From assembly GCA_029204045.2 (NCBI GenBank), contig CM055080.1:6632054-6696053 (forward strand): a DNA stretch of 64,000 nt, given 5' to 3'. Position numbers and translations under genes: made by a program. Below are positions 48,651 through 61,409 of the stretch, in pieces. Under the pieces are notes generated by a model. That model was not told the DNA's origin. It saw only the letters and a program-made list of their open reading frames with translations, and did not search any database. The stretch is from Tillandsia leiboldiana. Its lineage: Eukaryota; Streptophyta; Magnoliopsida; Poales; Bromeliaceae. How positions within the stretch are numbered: the stretch's first letter is position 1; each line of letters begins with the position of its first letter.

Positions 48651-49270
48651 TTAGACTGTTAGGAAAATAATCGCACTAAATCTGTTTGTGATTAAATTAT
48701 CTAACTAGTTTATGTTTAAATTTGAATAACAGAACTTACCTTTAATCGCTATGAAAAATCCAGAAATTGTAGATAAAAATAAACCGAAATAAAATTGATC
48801 CGGAAGCGTGCGAGGCACTGCCCTAAGGCGTATTTCCGTCCTTCGTGCGGATTAATCGGAGATACCACCCCAAGGTACGACCGGAACTCCCCTTCCTACG
48901 AGCACGACCGCGGAAGAGGTTGACGAAGTTTCTTCCAACACCCGATAGTAAAACAATATAAGAAAATGAAATCGAAATAAGAATCAATTGCTTATAATGT
49001 ATGTGTATGAGTGTGTGTATATTAGCATATACACAATAGTATTTATAGGTGTAAGGTGTAGGTGAATGTTGTCCAACATTCACATCACCATGATGAGAGC
49101 AATTAAAGCCCACATTGAGTGTAAAAAAAAATGTTCAAAATTAATTAGATTATTAATAAGAATTAAATGATAATAAATGAGAATCAATAGAATTAAATAA
49201 ATTAAAATTAATAATAAAATAATAAAAATAATTATTGAGGGTTTTAGAAATTTTGAATATTATTCTAACA

Positions 49271-49784
49271 CGAATAAATTCAGGATATATGGAGATTTTC
49301 AATTATTTAGTTTGGAACTTCATATTTATGTTGCAATTGTTTAATTATACGTCAAACTTTATATATATATATATATATCAACAAATTTCAATAAAATATA
49401 CATACAAATTCAATAATTATCTCTACTAACACTAGTGAAATGAACAGCCTAACTTTTTTATTATTTTTTAAGCAGCAGCAGCAGCAGCAGCCGGGAGAAG
49501 CACTTAATAAAGTGCTTTTTTATAAGTCAAGCTGCCTGCTTTTACTTTTGGTTGCATCAATCTCAATAGAGCAATATTTGACATACAAAAAACATGGAAA
49601 ATTCTCTTGTACCAAAAAGCTAAAATAAAATTTTAAATTATGCTTCTCATGTCATTTGGTAAGACATAAAAGATCACAACCTTATTAATTCAGCATATGT
49701 TGTACCAAAAAATTTATAATGCATATTTAATAAAAAAAAGTTGTTGTTGTTTTTTTTTTTTTTCTTTCAAGAACTCAAGATATA
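49271..49784. other. AT-rich spacer
   Basis: Short microsatellites only: (AT) at 49357-49378, (CAG)n at about 49472-49489, poly(T) at 49750. No gene. Confidence 0.5.
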
Positions 49785-49893
49785 TATCATCTTAACCACA
49801 CATTTTTTAATTCAAAGACTAAAAACTTGATAGCACCAATGACTTGGTACTATCGATAGTATTCTAGCCTAATTCTCTCTCTATCTCTCTCTC

Positions 49894-49925
<32 letters not shown>

Positions 49926-50024
49926 TAGAGAGAGAATTAGGCTAGAATACTATCGATAGTACCAAGTCATTGGTGCTATCAAGTTTTTAGTCTTTGAATT
50001 AAAAAATGTGTGATTAAGATGATA
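49785..50024. repeat. Near-perfect 240-bp palindrome made of two head-to-head MITE ends
   Basis: Two arms of about 120 bp around a TATATATA centre near 49904 match almost perfectly. One substitution (AACCACAC versus the reverse complement AATCACAC) and a small CT/GA length difference are the only visible changes. Each arm contains the terminal sequence GGCTAGAATACTATCGATAG of the element at 49940-50167. A cruciform or long hairpin RNA is possible. Confidence 0.93.
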
Positions 50025-50167
50025 GTGATCCCCTAGAGTTTACTAGGTGGTTGGTTGAATAGTAAAAATTTTAGGGGACCACTATAATTCCAATCGCATA
50101 TCTTTTCATCCAACGGCAGAAAATTTGACAGCACCAATTACTTGGTGCTATCGATAGTATTCTAGCC
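49940..50167. mobile_element. Unclassified 228-bp MITE
   Basis: Ends GGCTAGAATACTATCGATAG and CTATCGATAGTATTCTAGCC, and the inverted repeat extends about 45 bp with GGTGCTATCAA/TTTGACAGCACC. The interior holds a CCCCTAGAGT..TTAGGGGACC stem. No target duplication is visible. The left flank is a truncated inverted copy of the same element. Confidence 0.8.
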
Positions 50168-50171
50168 GGAC

Positions 50172-50202
<31 letters not shown>

Positions 50203-52029
50203 TGCACTACTTGCATCACTTGTATATTCATTTTTCGGTGTATGATGTGCATCTCATCCATTCAATGACGGAATGGGTGGGATGTATTTTACTGGTCATT
50301 TTGAAGTAAGCAGTAAAATTTAAATTTTTTTAAAATAAAAAAGATATAAGATATACACCTATTTTAAAATATTAGATATAATTAGAAAATAAGTTTCATT
50401 TTAGTCCTGAACTTTTACGTTAACATTTTAGACATTAAACTGTTTGAAGTATTTCATTTTACTTCCTATATATCCTTCTTAATTTACTAATTAATTGCTA
50501 GTAAAGAAAAAAATATTGGCTACACCTGCTCTATCTCTCCACTTTTGTATTTCATGTATAAATCATTCATTTATTGATCTCCGATATCTCATACTCAAAT
50601 TCTACTATATATGTGAAGCCGTAGCTCCTCTCTTTTAAACATTAAACCATTGAATTAAAATGCGCAACAAATTAATAGAAAGTGCATTTATATGGAGATG
50701 AACTAGGTGAATATATGCACAAAAATTAATCTTATTTAAAAATAATAGGGACCAAAGTAAAATAAATTCAAAATTTTGAGAGCGTAAATAAAATCTGAGT
50801 AAGAGTTGGGGCTCACTTCTTACAAATTCAAAAAAACGAAGAGTTTTAAACAATTTATAGTTCGTGTTTTATGATAGTCCATTTCAGTGGTAACTATTAG
50901 AGGTATAACTAGATCGAATTAGACCAACATTGCTTACATGAACCAGCAGAAAATTTGGACCAAATCCAAGTTAATCTAAAATTTAGTTAAGGATAGAATT
51001 TATTCAAATTATATTTAAAAATTTATTTGTAATATCTAAAGTAAAAATTTAATTTATGATCTGTTATGACTTTATGGCAATATATAGTCCGACGTTGAGT
51101 AATTAGATGAATGTAATCATAATAGATATGGCGGAATACCGATTTTAATTAATATCAGTATAGCGGAATACCGATTTCAATAATTAATATCAGAAATTTT
51201 TTATACTTTCAGATTTTAATAATTAATATTAAAACAATTTTACTCTTCCAACCGTCCAAGTTAGTATAAACTAAGCATGCAATTTCAAACTTCCATAGGG
51301 GCATACATGTAAATGAAAATTTTGAAGGGTTTGTACATAAAAAGTTCTTGCTTGATATCAATATCTAAGGTAACTTTTTGGCGGTGTTGATTGCATGCAG
51401 CAGCTACAAGTAAAACCAATTTCATTATTGGAATTGTCGTATTAGAATCTGACTGTTGCAGTTCAAACTGTAACACTCAATTGCAGCAAATAAAATTACA
51501 TTTATATTAGCTATAGTGTTAACTCTAATAATTAGAGAAAATCATTTTAAACGAGTGTTAAATATAAATATTAAAATATTGTTTTTTATGAGCTTAAATT
51601 TTTAAAAATAAATAATTATTGTACATAATTTAATATAGTATCACAACAGAAAGTTTTTAATTCAAGTCCTTCTAGTCTTCTTGTATTATTTATTTTTTTT
51701 TATTTAATTTAAATTTATGCTTTAGACCTATCAAAATATTTTGAGGCATTATTAATTTCCTCCCATGCATTTAATTTGAACTTATGTTTTTGACCTATCA
51801 AAATATCTCAAGGACAAAACAATTTAAATTCATGTATTTACCTATCAAAATTTTAAAGACTTTTATTCGTTTTAATGAAAAAACCAACATTATTATTTAC
51901 AACACTTCAGAGAGATACGTAAGAAATGGAAGCAAACTCTATTAGACTGCGACATCGATCATAACATTTAAAAGGATCGAGGCCAAACCGCAACTAGAAC
52001 AAAATGGCTGAAACTATTAATGTAATAAC
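50168..52029. other. AT-rich intergenic DNA
   Basis: (AT)n then (AC)n at 50170-50203. About 50230-50340 vaguely resembles half of the Mutator-like MITE family. A 30-bp duplication around GCGGAATACCGATTT is at 51130 and 51162. No gene. Confidence 0.45.
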
Positions 52030-53019
52030 TGTTGGAAAAATTTATTTTTTTAAATTAATTTTTTTAAAATAATTTAAACTAAATTTAAACTCGAAATACT
52101 AAAAATCAAAGTTTAGATGAAGTCTGTGAATGTCGAGATGTGCGTGAGCACTGTCCTAGAAGCGAGATTGCCCCTCTACGTGCGAGACTCCGGCAATCAC
52201 CCTTAGCGATACAACGATCACTGTCTACCCCGTCGGCAACGACTCCGGAATGGTGCGTAGCGAACCCAACGTCTTTCAGAGATCCAGCAAAATAGAAACT
52301 CAAAGAAGAAAATTACTGTGTAAATCTCAGTGTACTTTTATGTAAATTAGAGAGAAGAAAAATTGAAGCTTAAGAGAAGATATTGTATGTATTTTCTTAA
52401 CTCACAAGCTCTCTCATGCTCTCCTTTTAAAGAGCCCAAAACCCCTTAGGAAACAAGCTCCAACGGGTGCTTTCTCGGACAGCCCACAAAGACCCTTCCG
52501 AAGGGAGGCTCTTGCCCCTTCCAAGGGAGGCTCTTGGGGAGGCTCCAACGGGTGCTTTCTCGGGCAGCCCACAAAGGTCTCGGGCAGCCCACAAAGGCCC
52601 TTCCCAAGGGAGGCTCTTGCCCTTCCCAAGGGAGGCTCTTGGGGAGGCTCCAACGGGTGCTTTCTCGGGCAGCCCACAAAGGCACTTCCCAAGGGAGGCT
52701 CTTGTGTAGCCCAAGAAGCAAGTTCCCAAAAAGACTTTAAATGTAAAAAGCAAAAGTCAAATGGGCCAAGTCAAGATCACGCACGGCCCGGCCCAGCCCA
52801 TGTGTATGTATTAGAGAAGCCTTGCTTTCACTTCCTAACCAATACATGTACAAGTGCGGAAATTAATATACCCACTCTACATGTGATGAGTTTCCGATGT
52901 AGAGGGGAAATGGATTTGGGCTCCCAGGCGAAGCCCATTGATATTGGGCTGTCTAGAAAAGTCCAAAGGCCAAAAAATCACAAGTTTAAAATTACCAAAA
53001 AAATATATAAAATCCAACA
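52030..53019. repeat. Solo LTR, 990 bp, TSD ATAAC
   Basis: Ends TGTTGGAAAAATT and AAAATCCAACA with perfect duplication ATAAC (52025-52029 and 53020-53024). No internal region is present, so it is a solo LTR. The family is unknown; TGTTGG...CCAACA ends fit a copia-type LTR. TTTAAAAGG on the minus strand at about 52422-52430 could be a TATA box, suggesting minus sense. The middle is a GC-rich minisatellite, in sharp contrast to the AT-rich surroundings. Confidence 0.9.
52457..52710. repeat. GC-rich minisatellite inside the solo LTR
   Basis: Three units of about 85-105 bp beginning GCTCCAACGGGTGCTTTCTC (52457, 52542, 52647), followed by GGCAGCCCACAAAGG and two CTTCCCAAGGGAGGCTCTTG blocks. One unit has an extra 19-bp copy of TCTCGGGCAGCCCACAAAG. 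Overlapping frames stay open on both strands only because the repeat has no stop words; none is a gene. Confidence 0.9.
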
Positions 53020-54561
53020 ATAACATTTTTCAATTGTTTGATCGAAGTGAAAATGCTAGAGATTAAGGTCAAATTAATAATGAAACTACTTTCCATCCTT
53101 TAACAGTGCAATCGTTCTTGAGATAAAAGGGCTAGCCAATTTTCATCATTTTTATATCCTTTCAGAGTAGAAATTAAAACAGAATCAAGGACAACATCAT
53201 TCGTGAAAAATTACGCAATAGATTCGCCGCCGTATCAATAAGAAAATTTTAAAATACTTCCTTCTGCTTCACTCAGTAACAGAAGATGCATCTTATTCAG
53301 CAACTAAGAAAAGATGACAATTTTCACTATCTCTAGCTTGAAAGACAATTCAGAAACAGTAAAGATATTCAGATGAAAAGAGATTTAATAAGTAAACGAT
53401 TCCGGACATTATTTAACATTGTAAGAATTAACACTTACTATTCAATCATCACACGATTCACACTAGATGGTTCAATCCTATAATGTGATCGCTAACCATG
53501 CTACTTGAGAACTGCATTTGCAATAATCACAGTTTTTGTTGGAGTAAAATTTAAAATTTTTATTATTTATTTATTTATTTATTTATTATTATTATTTAAT
53601 TTATTATTTTATTATTATTTATTAATTTTATTTATTTATTTAATTATTTATTTTTTTTGGCGTGAAAGAAATCTAATAGAACGTGGCTTTCATTTCTTAC
53701 GCCTAACGGAAAGGTATGGGATCGAATGTTGCTATTCCCAATATTCATTTTTCCTCTTTTATGTATATAAATAGATATTCTTCCTCTTTTCTTACAGGGT
53801 AAGAAAAAGAGTAAGAAACAGAGAATAAATTAATTTTTTCATATTTTTCCTAACAATCTAAGGTGTAGGCTCCCGTTTGATTGTGATTAATAATCTAATA
53901 AGTGCTAATCCATCTTAAAATTATATTCCATATAATTTTATCTGATAAGTTTGTTGTTTATTTGAAATCCTAACTTAAAATATTTCAAGATTAGTATGAT
54001 AAATTTTAATTGCATAATTTTATAGTTTAACTTATATATTTTAATTATATATAATTTAGGGTGTACGGTTTATTGGAAAAAAAAAAGTTTTTTTTTTTGC
54101 TTTAAAAAAAAATAGTTTTTAAAATATAAGATAAGTTTTATTTAAAAAATAAAAATAAAAATAAAAATTAATGTTTTTACAACCGTTATAATATTTTTAT
54201 TTTTTTTTTCAAAAAAAAATGCTACAGTAAAAAAACTTCATGATTTGAAGAGGAAAACAAAAATAATAAATAAAAAAAAAGGGGGGAAGAAAAAGTTTTG
54301 CTTTTAATGAGATTTGAACCCTCATATTCCAACATTTTAAAAATATTACTCACTAACAAGTGAGAACAAAATTTAATTTTATATATATTTATTATTTCAG
54401 TTTTTTTTAGATCATTTTTGCAGCATATATATTCTTTTTATTGTATTTATATTTGAAAATATCTAATTCAAATTAAACATTAAATTATTTGTGTCATCTG
54501 GTTGCTGCTGAACTAATTGAGATAAAAGATTAATATTAAAATTTTAAACAATATGTATTTG

Positions 54562-54651
<90 letters not shown>
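54562..54651. repeat. (TA)n microsatellite
   Basis: About 45 uninterrupted TA dinucleotides in the deleted copia element. Confidence 0.97.
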
Positions 54652-54659
<8 letters not shown>

Positions 54660-54859
54660 TATAATAAAATAAAAAAAAAATTTTAAAAAATAAAGGATTT
54701 ATTGAATCTTTTTTGCAGCTCATACTTGCTAGTCTTAAAGATTTTTTATTCCCTCAATTAGATTATCTAAAATGGTTCAAATTTAGATACCTATCAAGCT
54801 ATTTGTGTACTGGACAATTTATCTCATTTCTGATCCAGATTTACCTATGAACTTAGATG

Positions 54860-55645
54860 AACCTAGAGAACTATTAAAATTAGGTTTGTACTCCCTTCAA
54901 TTATAATAGAAGACCAATACCGATTTAGTGAGATTGAACCAAACCCCATTAGACATGGTTGATGTCATGATTTTTTAAATTCTGATGTATCTCAGAACTT
55001 GTAAGGGGAAGTTTTTATCAGCTCGATATATTTGGGTATTCTAATTATTCACTTGTTCATATTTCTTTTGATCCTAGTATGATTCATTAGATTGCTCCAG
55101 AGAAAGTATTTCATTAATTTAAATGTATTCTCTCTTATGGACTCAAATTTGTTGATTATTCTGTTGTAATTGAGGGATACAACGATACCAATTGAATTTC
55201 TGATTTTTTGGATATCAAATCTATTTCTGGTTATATTTTTATTCTTGGTGATAATGTAGTTTTTTTGGCAATCCACCAATCAGACTATAATAGCCTGAAA
55301 CACTATGGAGGCTGAGTTGATTGTCATTTACACTATTTGTCTTGAAGTCGAATGACTCAAGAACCTATTATTATCTATTCCTTTGATTTTCACTCCTATT
55401 CCACCTATTTCTATTCGGTGTGATTCTCGAGCTGCAATTAAGTTTTTGTAAAATAAAATTGGTAAATTTCAGAGCTAATAGACATATTAAATTGCGACAA
55501 GAATCTGTTAGATGTCTAATTTTCAAAATGTTATTTCTTTGAATTTTATCATATCTGAGCAGAAACTTGCAGATTTCTTGACGAAAGGCCTGAATAGGAC
55601 TAAGGTCCTGGAGTCATCGAGGGGGATGGGGCTATGCCCATAAAG
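54860..55645 (+). pseudogene. Ty1/copia pol 3' end relic
   Basis: Plus-strand RNase H end in broken frames. IKFL then RHIKLRQESVRCLIF at about 55430-55520, and ADFLTKGLNRTKVLESSRG with a stop at about 55640. Multiple stops upstream. It has more of RNase H than the chimera's copy. Confidence 0.75.
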
Positions 55646-56897
55646 GGCCTTCCTGCGGTGGGAACCCAACCTTTGTGATAGGAGATCCCTTGAAGAAGGT
55701 TCAATGTGGTAAAAACAAGCTATCAGGTTGGCCAACGAGCACTTTCTACTGTTTTATAGAGGAGTTTTATCTCCAATCCCATCCCTATGATGAGTAATGC
55801 TCTGTGTAGTGGTTGAGATTGAGTTTATAACTCTTAATGGGATCCAAGGTGGTAATTTCCGCGAGATGTGACTCTACACACATCCCTGGAGGAAACCACC
55901 TATATGAGAGTATCCGTATATGACCGCGGCTATGAGATGTTGGGCTATCCATAGAAATTCTTTTGAAAAATCAAGGTACTGTGCATGGCCATAAAATGCA
56001 TAGACTCGCGGCGAAAAATTATGTACTGTGTGTGTAGTAGCTGAAGTCAGGGTCAAAGGAATGTAGTTCAAGACCTGGTTCATTCCTATTCATTCTGATG
56101 GAAGCTGCTTACACTAAGTGGGGTTAAGTCTTTTAAAGACACCTCGTCTATTGCATAGTATAAACACCTAGTTTTTTTTTTTTTTTTTTTTTTTTTTTTG
56201 ATCTTAATTTTCTTTTTAATTTTCAAAATTATGAATTATCAATTTTGTGGGGGATTGTTGCAGTAAAATTCAAAATCCTCATTATTTATTTATTTATTTA
56301 TTATTATTATTTAATTTATTATTTTATTATTATTTATTAATTTTATTTATTTATTTAATTATTTATTCTTTCTTAGCGCGAAAGAAATCCAACGGAACGT
56401 GGCTTCCGTTTCTTGTGCCTAACGGAAAGGTACGGGGTCGAACGTTGCTATTCCCAACGTTCATTTTTCTTCTTTTATGTATATAAATAGATATTCTTCC
56501 TCTCTTCTTATAGGGTAAGAAAAAGAGTAAGAAACAGAGAACAAATTAATTTTTTCATATTTTCATCTTCTTTCTTTCTCAATTGGGTGTTGAAAGAATC
56601 TTCGTCAACCTCCGCCACGATCGTGCTCGCAGGAGGAGGAATTCCAGTTGTACCTTGGGGTGGTATTCTCGATTAATCCCGCACGTAAGTACGGGAATAC
56701 ACCTTAGGCCAGTGCTACGCACGCTTTTGGATCAATTAATGATTTTGGATTATTTGCGGTTATTTGTAAGTCAAATTTTATCTTATAACTAGATTAGTTA
56801 GATATTACTCATAATCAAATTCTGTATAAATTTTCCCTAACAATTTTTTCATCATTCAGGAGTAATTAATTAATCAATATTTAAATTCAAAAGTCGG

Positions 56898-59800
56898 TGT
56901 CACGCCCCCAGTTTAAAAAAAAAACGGTCTAATTTTTTTTATTTTTTTTTTTAAAATCAGAGTTCGGCACTTGAAACCCGAGACATGGATAGACCTCCAC
57001 ATGCACAGGAAATCCTCTGTCCACTTGGACAAAGTCTCCCCTGTACATGCTCGTCTAGGCTAATGTGGTAATACAATCAGAGGCGACATAACAACAACTA
57101 AACATAAACTAATACATCACAACATACATGTCATAATCCAACAACTCCAAGAGAATAAAACCGACTATATAGTGTCATAATGCTGAACTAAAAAGGTAAG
57201 GTGCTGGTAACTGTACTCGATAACAGGGTCGACTCTACCGTGACAGCTCACTGGATCGTCCCAAACTCTCAGCACCTGACTGACCTGAAAATTGGTCACC
57301 CAAGAGGTGTGAGATACAATAAAAATGTATCCCAGTGGGCACGACGGGCTGAGAAATAGTAAGTCGTATCTACTGGATACAATAATAAGCGGATAACAAA
57401 AGCAGAATATAATCACAAGGCTGAACAACTGAATGATGAACTGAAACTAAGCATGTTGAGTGATAAGCAGAAGTGAAAGCAAGGTACTCAAGTCTGTAAA
57501 CTAATCATGCTGTGACTGGCAATCTGATAATAGAAACTGATCATGCTATAAAACAGAGCTGGTATGATAATCAATAATATCAATGCTGTAACTGAGAATG
57601 CTGAATAACAATAACTGTAAGTACCCAATCAATGCTATCATCGGTCACGAAGACCTCGGCGAATGCCATAGTTGGCACGTTCGGCTGACATATAACCCGA
57701 CACCATCGGTGCACTCTGGTACACATGTGTCGCCACTGTCGTCCACTATGGAAAACCTGGGGCTCACGGGTCGCCACTGTCAACCACTCTACCGGTAAAG
57801 AACGCGTTGTGGGGGATCAGACCCACTGCGTACGCGAAATGGCAGCTAGTGCTCTGGTGATCATAATGCTGATGCTCAAGCTCGCGGTCTCAAGACCGAG
57901 CAATCGGCGACAAGCCGGGAAAATCCCAATCGGGATGCTGAAAGCTAAAATCTCAACTGGTGCTGTATAACTGAATCGGTATGCTGAAACTGTATCAAAG
58001 AACTGAACTGAACTCCTATTCTATCATGTAATGTAGAACATGAAATGCTGATATAAATAGAACTGAGAATAGCTCTAACTAATGACCAAACAGGCATGGC
58101 ATATATCCAGATATATCTATTAATATTGGAAGTAAAATGCATAATGAAAGGCTTATCTGTGGAATCAAGGCTGTCAACAATCACAGGGGTCCATCCTACC
58201 ACGGTATCCATAGGGACGAAATGACAAAGCCCAGACCGAAAATAAACCCATCTCAGGGTAGTCGATCACGGTTTCCACTGGATGGCTCACAGGCTGGCGA
58301 CTAACTGTTGGGACCTGAATCATAATCATAGGTCAATAAATGACTCTCTCATACCCAACCCACAAACTCACTGAGTGCAGACTAGCTATACGGGGAACTT
58401 CGCTAAAGTTCCGGAATTTGCCGAAATTTCTAGAAATCTGCCGATCAACCAACTTTGGTCCAATCTGTGCTTACAGGTCTCTGAATCTAACAAAACTTGA
58501 CGTGCTGCCCCAGAACGTTTCACTGAAGACGTTCGGGCACTCAAACTCCACTGGGTGCGACTTTGTACTCAACCGGTGTCATAGACACTAAAACATCACC
58601 GGGAAAGCCGATTTCAGCTCCAGAAGTCGCCAACGCTAAACCGAAGTCACTGGGCCTGCCAGGACAGCATCGGAAATAGCCAGGGACAGCTAGCATCCAA
58701 TAAAAACCATCCACTATCCTCAAAATGCGCGTTTAGCGCGAAACCGCCGATAAACCGATAATTTTGTCGATTTACGGTCCGGAATCCAATTCCCGCTCAA
58801 CGAAAGCCATCGAATCTCCAATAAAGGGTTTAGAGATCATGGGCACACGGCCCAAGATAGCCAAGCAAGTCACAATTGCATTTAGACCCCTAGGGTTTCA
58901 CAAAATTGCATAAAAACATGCATTTTGTGGACTTTTAAGCTTGCATTTCATTTCAGAACACTTTTGAACTGAACTGAGGCCACCAGTAGGTGGGCCTCGA
59001 TGCACTGAACGTCGTGCTCACCATTTGGGAGCAGCGCGGAGCCCGATAACAACTTCGGGTCAACAACCCTTTGACATAAGGTCTACATAGCCATTTTGAT
59101 CAAACCACTCAACCAAACTTAAATCTAGACTTAAATCTAGGGTAAGCACCATGCTCAAGAGGTCGAAGAAACTCAGAGGCTCATCCTAAGGGTGCAGCAA
59201 GGCTGTTGGAACAGCTTAAGGGCCCACAATGGCCATTTTAGGTCTTGGCACTCAAGAACTCACTATCCCTTCAGTCGAACTTTGGATAGAGGTGAGCATC
59301 AAGCTCAGGGGATGGAGTAGAGGTTAGGGTTCACATCCGAGGTTTGAGGGCTGGCCGGAGCAGCTGTCGGAGCAACCTCGGGCAAAGCCAAGTGCTCCAA
59401 GGCTCGGGCATGGCCATCATGACAGAACAATGGTTCTGGAGGCCAACAGAGGCAAGCATCAGTACCTGTGACTCGAGCGCACCTCCAAGCGCACCTCCAA
59501 ACTCAACTCCGACAAGCGGCACTTACGGCTATCCAAGAGCTTGGGCTTGGCCAACACCAAACAAGGTGTTTCCAGGTGCAAGGGACAGCACCAGAAGTTT
59601 TCTGGTATGAAACCGATCCCAACTGCACGATTGGCCGGCGATAGGAAACTATGAATGGCCGGCCACCATGACCTTGGCCATCCAAGCTCCATTAATGGCG
59701 AATCCCTATCTAGTCAGTATGGGTCTCATGCAAGGGCATCATTGGGTCCCTCTCGGTCTTATAAAGGTTGCTAGGTGCATGGCCGGCGGTGGGAAGTGGC

Positions 59801-61409
59801 GCCGGCGCCGGAACACCTAGCTCGACCAATTGCCATATTGCCCGAAACTAGGGCACAACCTCGCGAGCTCCACACCGCACCAAACCTTACCAAATTTTGT
59901 GGGAAGCAAGAACAGGATCAGAGAAAGTAGCTGGGCATTTTAAATATCGTCCTAAGCCACCAAGAGCGAGGCTAGCTCGAGGCGGAGCAACCTTAGGTTT
60001 CCGGCGGTGCAACTTCACCGCAGGCAAACCAAGCTTTTCCCGGCCACAAGGCCGGGCTGGGGGGACTCCCCAGAGCCTAAAGGTCTTACTGCCAGGGGTA
60101 TCGAGGGCAGAAAACCGAAGGAAAGGAAACCCTTACCTTGGCCGGAGTTGGAGAAGAATGAAGATGCTGGTTTGTTCTTTCCAGCATCGTGCGGCCACGG
60201 CTTGCCACCGGATCACTTAGGCTCGGCCTCTGAGAGTGAGAAGGGACCTCAGGGTGCTCTGGAAGCAATCCCAAGAGCTTCGGTGCAACCTCCCTCCACC
60301 ACACCCGAGATCAAGAAAATTCTTGAGATTTCTTGCTTTTCCGGCGATAGGAAGGACAGTGGCCGATGGCTGGTGCTCAGGGAGGGAAGAGAGGAAGGTG
60401 AGAAGCTCACTAATGTTGGCTGGATGCAAGGAAAATTCGAGTGATGGCTTCTTCTCCACCACACTCACCCGGTTGCTTGTAATTTGGCATCCTCTCCTCA
60501 CCCCGAGCCCTATCACACGAAGGCGTGGGTTTCGTGGGCGTGGGCGTGGGATTCGTGGCTAAGGAGTTAGAGATCATGGAAAGTAGTTACAACTCCCCCC
60601 CTACACTACACTAGTGTTAAGTGAAGTGTAACCTAACTTAGAGTGTGACATTTGCAAATTAGTCCCTCAACTCTTCACCGCACACTCCCAAGTCTTCACC
60701 GTAGCACAATCTTGCAACTAGGTCCCTTACCACTAAGTTTCACTACACTTGGTGCATAAAATATTGGGCTCTTTTAGAAAATACACTGAATTTTCTAATA
60801 TTTCACACTTTTTGAGGCAGTTGGGATGTCAAATCAAAAAACGGACACTACCACGACATCCGGCTCGACGAAACCTATCAACTAGTGATCTCGGTTCGTC
60901 AAGTTTGATCCTCTAAAAACTCGAAATCCAACTTATACAGTGAATTCTACTATTTGGCATGCTTTATGATACTTTAGGCTCATCAAACACAAATTTCGTC
61001 AGCGCCACTGCGCTCAGAACGACGAGACCATTTAAATCGACTATTCGGATCGTCAGATTCGGACTCTAGACAGTCGATCGGCCGACGTTGGCCGGCGATG
61101 GAATTAAATCATGGGTTACTATTCACGACTTAAGTCGTGGGCTCCACTTTGCCTTTTGTCGTTTTCAAGACGATCCGAGCGTCAGATCGAAAATCGATTT
61201 GCACCATTCTTTATCAATTCGACAAGACGGATCCACTAACGATTCTAGTTTTTCGAGATTAGACCCGGATCTGCAAGTTGGGGGACAGTTTTCTCCAAAT
61301 CTGTGTAATTTGCACTTTTTGACTTATAATATTCTCATATACTATATTTTAATTTCGAATCCACATTTGAACTTATCAAAATCCAATTTTGAATTGTTCG
61401 AGTATTACA
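56898..61409 (-). repeat. Putative long solo LTR G (4.5 kb, gypsy Del/Tekay-like)
   Basis: The plus strand begins TGTCACGCCCCCAG at 56898 and ends CGAGTATTACA at 61409; in sense (minus) it runs TGTAATACTCG to GGGGGCGTGACA. The terminal GGGGCGTGACA is shared with LTRs A-F. The conserved middle GGTGTGAGATACAATAAA..CAGTGGGCACGACGGGC parallels GGTGTGAGAACTAC..CAGTGGG..CGACGGTCTGCC of those LTRs. No primer site adjoins 56898. Five-mers GTCGG and ACCGG match at three of five, so the solo call is tentative. Open frames of 60-145 codons around 59.3-60.5 kb resemble no family and lie in GC-richer LTR sequence. Confidence 0.6.

Larger units (their letters stand above)
46551..49270 (-). mobile_element. 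Deleted Ty1/copia element carrying a TRIM fragment, TSD CGAAT
   Basis: 2720-bp element with LTRs of 613 bp (46551-47163, 3' in sense) and 614 bp (48657-49270, 5' in sense), TG...CA ends (TGTTAG...CTAACA) and the perfect duplication CGAAT (46546-46550 and 49271-49275). The purine tract TTGAGGGGGAT before the 3' LTR confirms minus sense. The interior keeps only the last part of pol (about 48340-47750). The region next to the 5' LTR, where the primer site and gag should be, is replaced by a truncated TRIM (48351-48650) whose own primer site is intact. Non-autonomous; the LTRs differ at only about a dozen sites by eye. Confidence 0.88.
53537..56842 (+). mobile_element. Deleted Ty1/copia element, same family as 46551-49270, plus sense
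   Basis: Left LTR 53537-53855 (319 bp, TGTTGGAG...CTAACA) and right LTR 56256-56842 (587 bp, TGTTGCAG...CCCTAACA). The left one lacks about 270 bp present in the right. Flanks GTTTT and ATTTT agree at four of five positions. The interior has no primer site, gag, protease or integrase. From about 54790 to 55640 it carries the pol tail, and TGTGGGGGATTG precedes the right LTR as purine tract. A homologous GTACCTTGGGGTGGTATTCTC word links its LTR to the chimera at 46.5-49.3 kb. Confidence 0.8.

Noticed and set aside
52414..52753. Overlapping frames of 68-108 codons on both strands
   Set aside because: Translation of the GC-rich minisatellite in the solo LTR, without start context or domain.
54300..54365. 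tRNA-like 3' half (GAGATTTGAACCCTCAT)
   Set aside because: Resembles a T-arm on the complementary strand, but no acceptor stem or anticodon arm can be built around it.
59331..60562. Cluster of 60-145-codon frames
   Set aside because: Overlapping frames on both strands inside the putative LTR G. No recognisable domain, no splice-supported gene model.
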